A stretch of DNA of 64,000 nt from Chryseobacterium panacisoli (GTDB lineage: Bacteria > Bacteroidota > Bacteroidia > Flavobacteriales > Weeksellaceae): NCBI RefSeq assembly GCF_008274625.1, contig NZ_VTRU01000003.1:186001-250000 (forward strand), read 5' to 3'. Below are positions 62,281-64,000 of this stretch, piece after piece. The translations under genes were made by a program, and so were the position numbers. The stretch's first letter is position 1. Each line of letters begins with the position of its first letter. The notes beneath the pieces are model-generated. The model was not told where the DNA came from. It ran no database searches and saw only the letters and a program-made list of their open reading frames with translations.

Positions 62281-63054
62281 TTATCCAAAAATGATCATTG
62301 GGTTATTGGTAATAGGATGTCCGCAGATGGTACAGGGAAAATTATAAGCATTGCTGATATTTTCAGCGGTAAAAACTTCCTGTGGCGTTCCATAGGCGGA
62401 AACCTGTCCTGATTTCATTAATAAAATCTTATCTGCAAATTGTGCAGCAAGGTTCAGGTCATGCAAAACAACAATGGCACTGTTGGCTTTTTTTGTGAAA
62501 TTTTTGATAATTTCCAGTGCTTTGTACTGATGTTTTATATCTAAATTATTCAATGGTTCGTCCAGAAAAACCAGTTTGTGGACGATATCATTTTCAAGCT
62601 GAGCCATTACTCTTGAAAGGTGTACACGCTGCTTTTCTCCTCCTGAAAGGGTATTGTATTCTCTTTCTTTGAGGTGAAAAATATCGGTGTCGTACATCAT
62701 CTTGTTCATGGCCTCCAGATCTTCTTTTCCGGGCTGGGCATCGAAATACGGATACCTTCCCATCATGATCACATCTTTTACCTCAAGCGGAATATCGTTG
62801 CTGTTATGTTGTGAGAACTTTGCTTTGTGTTTTGAAAGTTCTTTGATAGGCCATTCTCTAATGGGTTTATCTTTAAACAAAACTTTGTTATTGCCGGATT
62901 TCACTTCATCAGCCAAAACACTCAGAAGACTTGATTTTCCTGCTCCGTTGGGTCCTACAATAGCCAGAAATTCACCGTATTCCAGAGAGACATCTACCCC
63001 GTCCAGAATCCGGAATTCTTTATGTTTATAATTAATCTGGTGTGCCTTGATCAT
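62281..63054 (-). CDS. hmuV: Heme ABC transporter ATP-binding protein
   Basis: 257-residue ATPase of a FecCD-type importer: Walker A GPNGAGKSSLLS, Q-loop around FSQHNSNDIP, signature LSGGEKQRVHLSRVMAQL, Walker B KLVFLDEPLNNLD and H-loop VVLHDLNLAAQFA. The HmuV-like C-terminus and the flanking permease and hmuS genes point to heme. Its start overlaps the permease stop by one base (TAATG). Confidence 0.93.
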   Translation of the reverse strand: MIKAHQINYKHKEFRILDGVDVSLEYGEFLAIVGPNGAGKSSLLSVLADEVKSGNNKVLFKDKPIREWPIKELSKHKAKFSQHNSNDIPLEVKDVIMMGRYPYFDAQPGKEDLEAMNKMMYDTDIFHLKEREYNTLSGGEKQRVHLSRVMAQLENDIVHKLVFLDEPLNNLDIKHQYKALEIIKNFTKKANSAIVVLHDLNLAAQFADKILLMKSGQVSAYGTPQEVFTAENISNAYNFPCTICGHPITNNPMIIFG

Positions 63055-64000
63055 TACAGTGATTTTTTAAATTTAACCAAAATAGCGATAAAAATAGGAC
63101 CTCCCATTAAGGCTGTCAAAATCCCGATCGGCAGTTCTGAAGGTGCTACAATACTTCTGCTGAAAGTATCTGCTGTCAATAACAAAATGCTTCCACACAT
63201 TGCTGATAACGGCAAAATAAATGCATAATTGGATTTGAATAAAAGCCTTAAAATATAAGGTACAATAAGACCTACAAAACCAATAGTTCCTGAGAATGCC
63301 ACACAGCTTCCCACCATTAATGCAACAATGATAATAATCTGCTTTTTCAGTCTTTCCACATTGATTCCCAGATGCTGTGCGTCTTTCTCTCCCAGCATCA
63401 TTGCATTCAGTGCTTTTCCTTTTGGGAGTAAAATAATGTAAGCAATCAGCAGAACAATAGCCAGGATGATATTCTTCGTCCATGTTGCGGCTGCCAGACT
63501 TCCTAAATTCCAGAAAGTAAGATCCCTAAGCTGCTCATCTTTTGAGATGTAGATCAAAAATCCGGTGATAGAAAACCCGATAGCCGTTATTGCCACTCCG
63601 GTAAGCAGCATCATGACGACATTTGTTTTCCCTCCGCTTGTTGAAATTCTGTAGACCAACATCATGGATAGAAAAGAACCTATAAAAGCGGCTATTCCTA
63701 CCAGTGAAAATTGTACAGCTTCAGGAAGATATTCTTTGAAATGTCCTCCTAAAACAATCGCAATGGCTGCCAGCAAAGTTGCCCCCGATGTAAGTCCTAT
63801 TAAATCTCCCGTTGCCAAAGGATTCTTGAAAAGCCCCTGAAGACTCGTTCCTGAAACCGATAACATACTTCCTACTAAAATGGCCATAATGATTCTGGCT
63901 GCTCTTACGTCCCAAATCACATATTTATCACTCAATGATAAATTGGGATCTCCTTTTATAAATTGCCACAGTGCCATGAACGGAGAGTTTTCTCCGAAAT
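63054..64000 (-). CDS. hmuU: Heme/iron FecCD-family ABC transporter permease (5' end beyond window)
   Basis: At least 315 residues, with the frame open to the right edge; an ATG at 63977 is internal to the family alignment. About nine membrane helices. FecCD features are DVRAARIIMAILVGSMLSVSG, LQGLFKNPLATGDLIGLTSGA, GKTNVVMMLLTGVAITA, and the cytoplasmic MLGEKDAQHLGINVERLKK that contacts the ATPase, then FSGTIGFVGLIVPYILRLL. It forms the channel for heme with HmuV. Confidence 0.92.
   Translation of the reverse strand, partial: FGENSPFMALWQFIKGDPNLSLSDKYVIWDVRAARIIMAILVGSMLSVSGTSLQGLFKNPLATGDLIGLTSGATLLAAIAIVLGGHFKEYLPEAVQFSLVGIAAFIGSFLSMMLVYRISTSGGKTNVVMMLLTGVAITAIGFSITGFLIYISKDEQLRDLTFWNLGSLAAATWTKNIILAIVLLIAYIILLPKGKALNAMMLGEKDAQHLGINVERLKKQIIIIVALMVGSCVAFSGTIGFVGLIVPYILRLLFKSNYAFILPLSAMCGSILLLTADTFSRSIVAPSELPIGILTALMGGPIFIAILVKFKKSL

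Overview
The window is AT-rich and gene-dense and looks like a chromosome segment of a Chryseobacterium-type flavobacterium (Bacteroidota, Weeksellaceae). The evidence is the gene content: PorT, GLPGLI and DUF3857 proteins, double-glycine peptides, and a protein-glutaminase very like the Chryseobacterium proteolyticum enzyme. The promoters also fit, with many exact TAnnTTTG -7 elements, some paired with an upstream TTG, and few Shine-Dalgarno sites. I see no tRNA, rRNA, phage, insertion sequence or CRISPR array.

Layout. 1-8 kb: metabolite repair (nnr, cut by the left edge), mscL, a serA-like dehydrogenase, a HAD protein, idi, gcvT, a Crp/Fnr-DoxX pair, a double-glycine peptide and an ArsC/Spx-like protein. 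8-14.5 kb: a thioesterase, a sugar isomerase-like lipoprotein, a GLPGLI protein, a fluoride riboswitch controlling a CLC-F type fluoride exporter, a LysR/YeiH pair and a second double-glycine peptide. 14.5-25 kb: an MFS carrier, RNase Y, a 6S-like RNA, zapA with a coiled-coil partner, porT, menG/ubiE, a FabH-like synthase, a membrane phosphoesterase, a degenerate deacetylase and a threonine dehydrogenase. 25-37 kb: ggt, a dicarboxylate symporter, a lipid kinase, lipoproteins, two transglutaminase-like DUF3857 proteins (one lacking the active site) and gyrB. 37-44.5 kb: cydAB, lysS, rlmF, a cytochrome c lipoprotein and a cupin.

45-53.8 kb holds the trp operon in the order trpL-E-G-D-C-F-(two extra ORFs)-B-A, followed by lipB. 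A 25-residue leader peptide with three consecutive Trp codons precedes a strong terminator, so classical attenuation is expected. 54-58 kb: a pre-pro protein-glutaminase followed by a small lipoprotein resembling its propeptide, an SDR, and a nitroreductase-ohrR-ohr peroxide cluster with OhrR-type boxes in its promoter. 58-64 kb: a secreted deformylase-like protein with an altered metal ligand, a ChaN-like protein and a heme-uptake operon (hmuU, cut by the right edge, hmuV, a methyltransferase, hmuS).

Between genes there are several small interspersed repeats: a paired-palindrome element (3 copies), a 41-nt element (3 near-identical copies), and 7-nt tandem repeats of several sequences. One of these heptamer tracts continues in frame into trpF. 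Several putative start codons lie inside or upstream of terminators or promoters, and I moved those starts downstream. All functional calls are by reading motifs and family resemblance; no database search was run.
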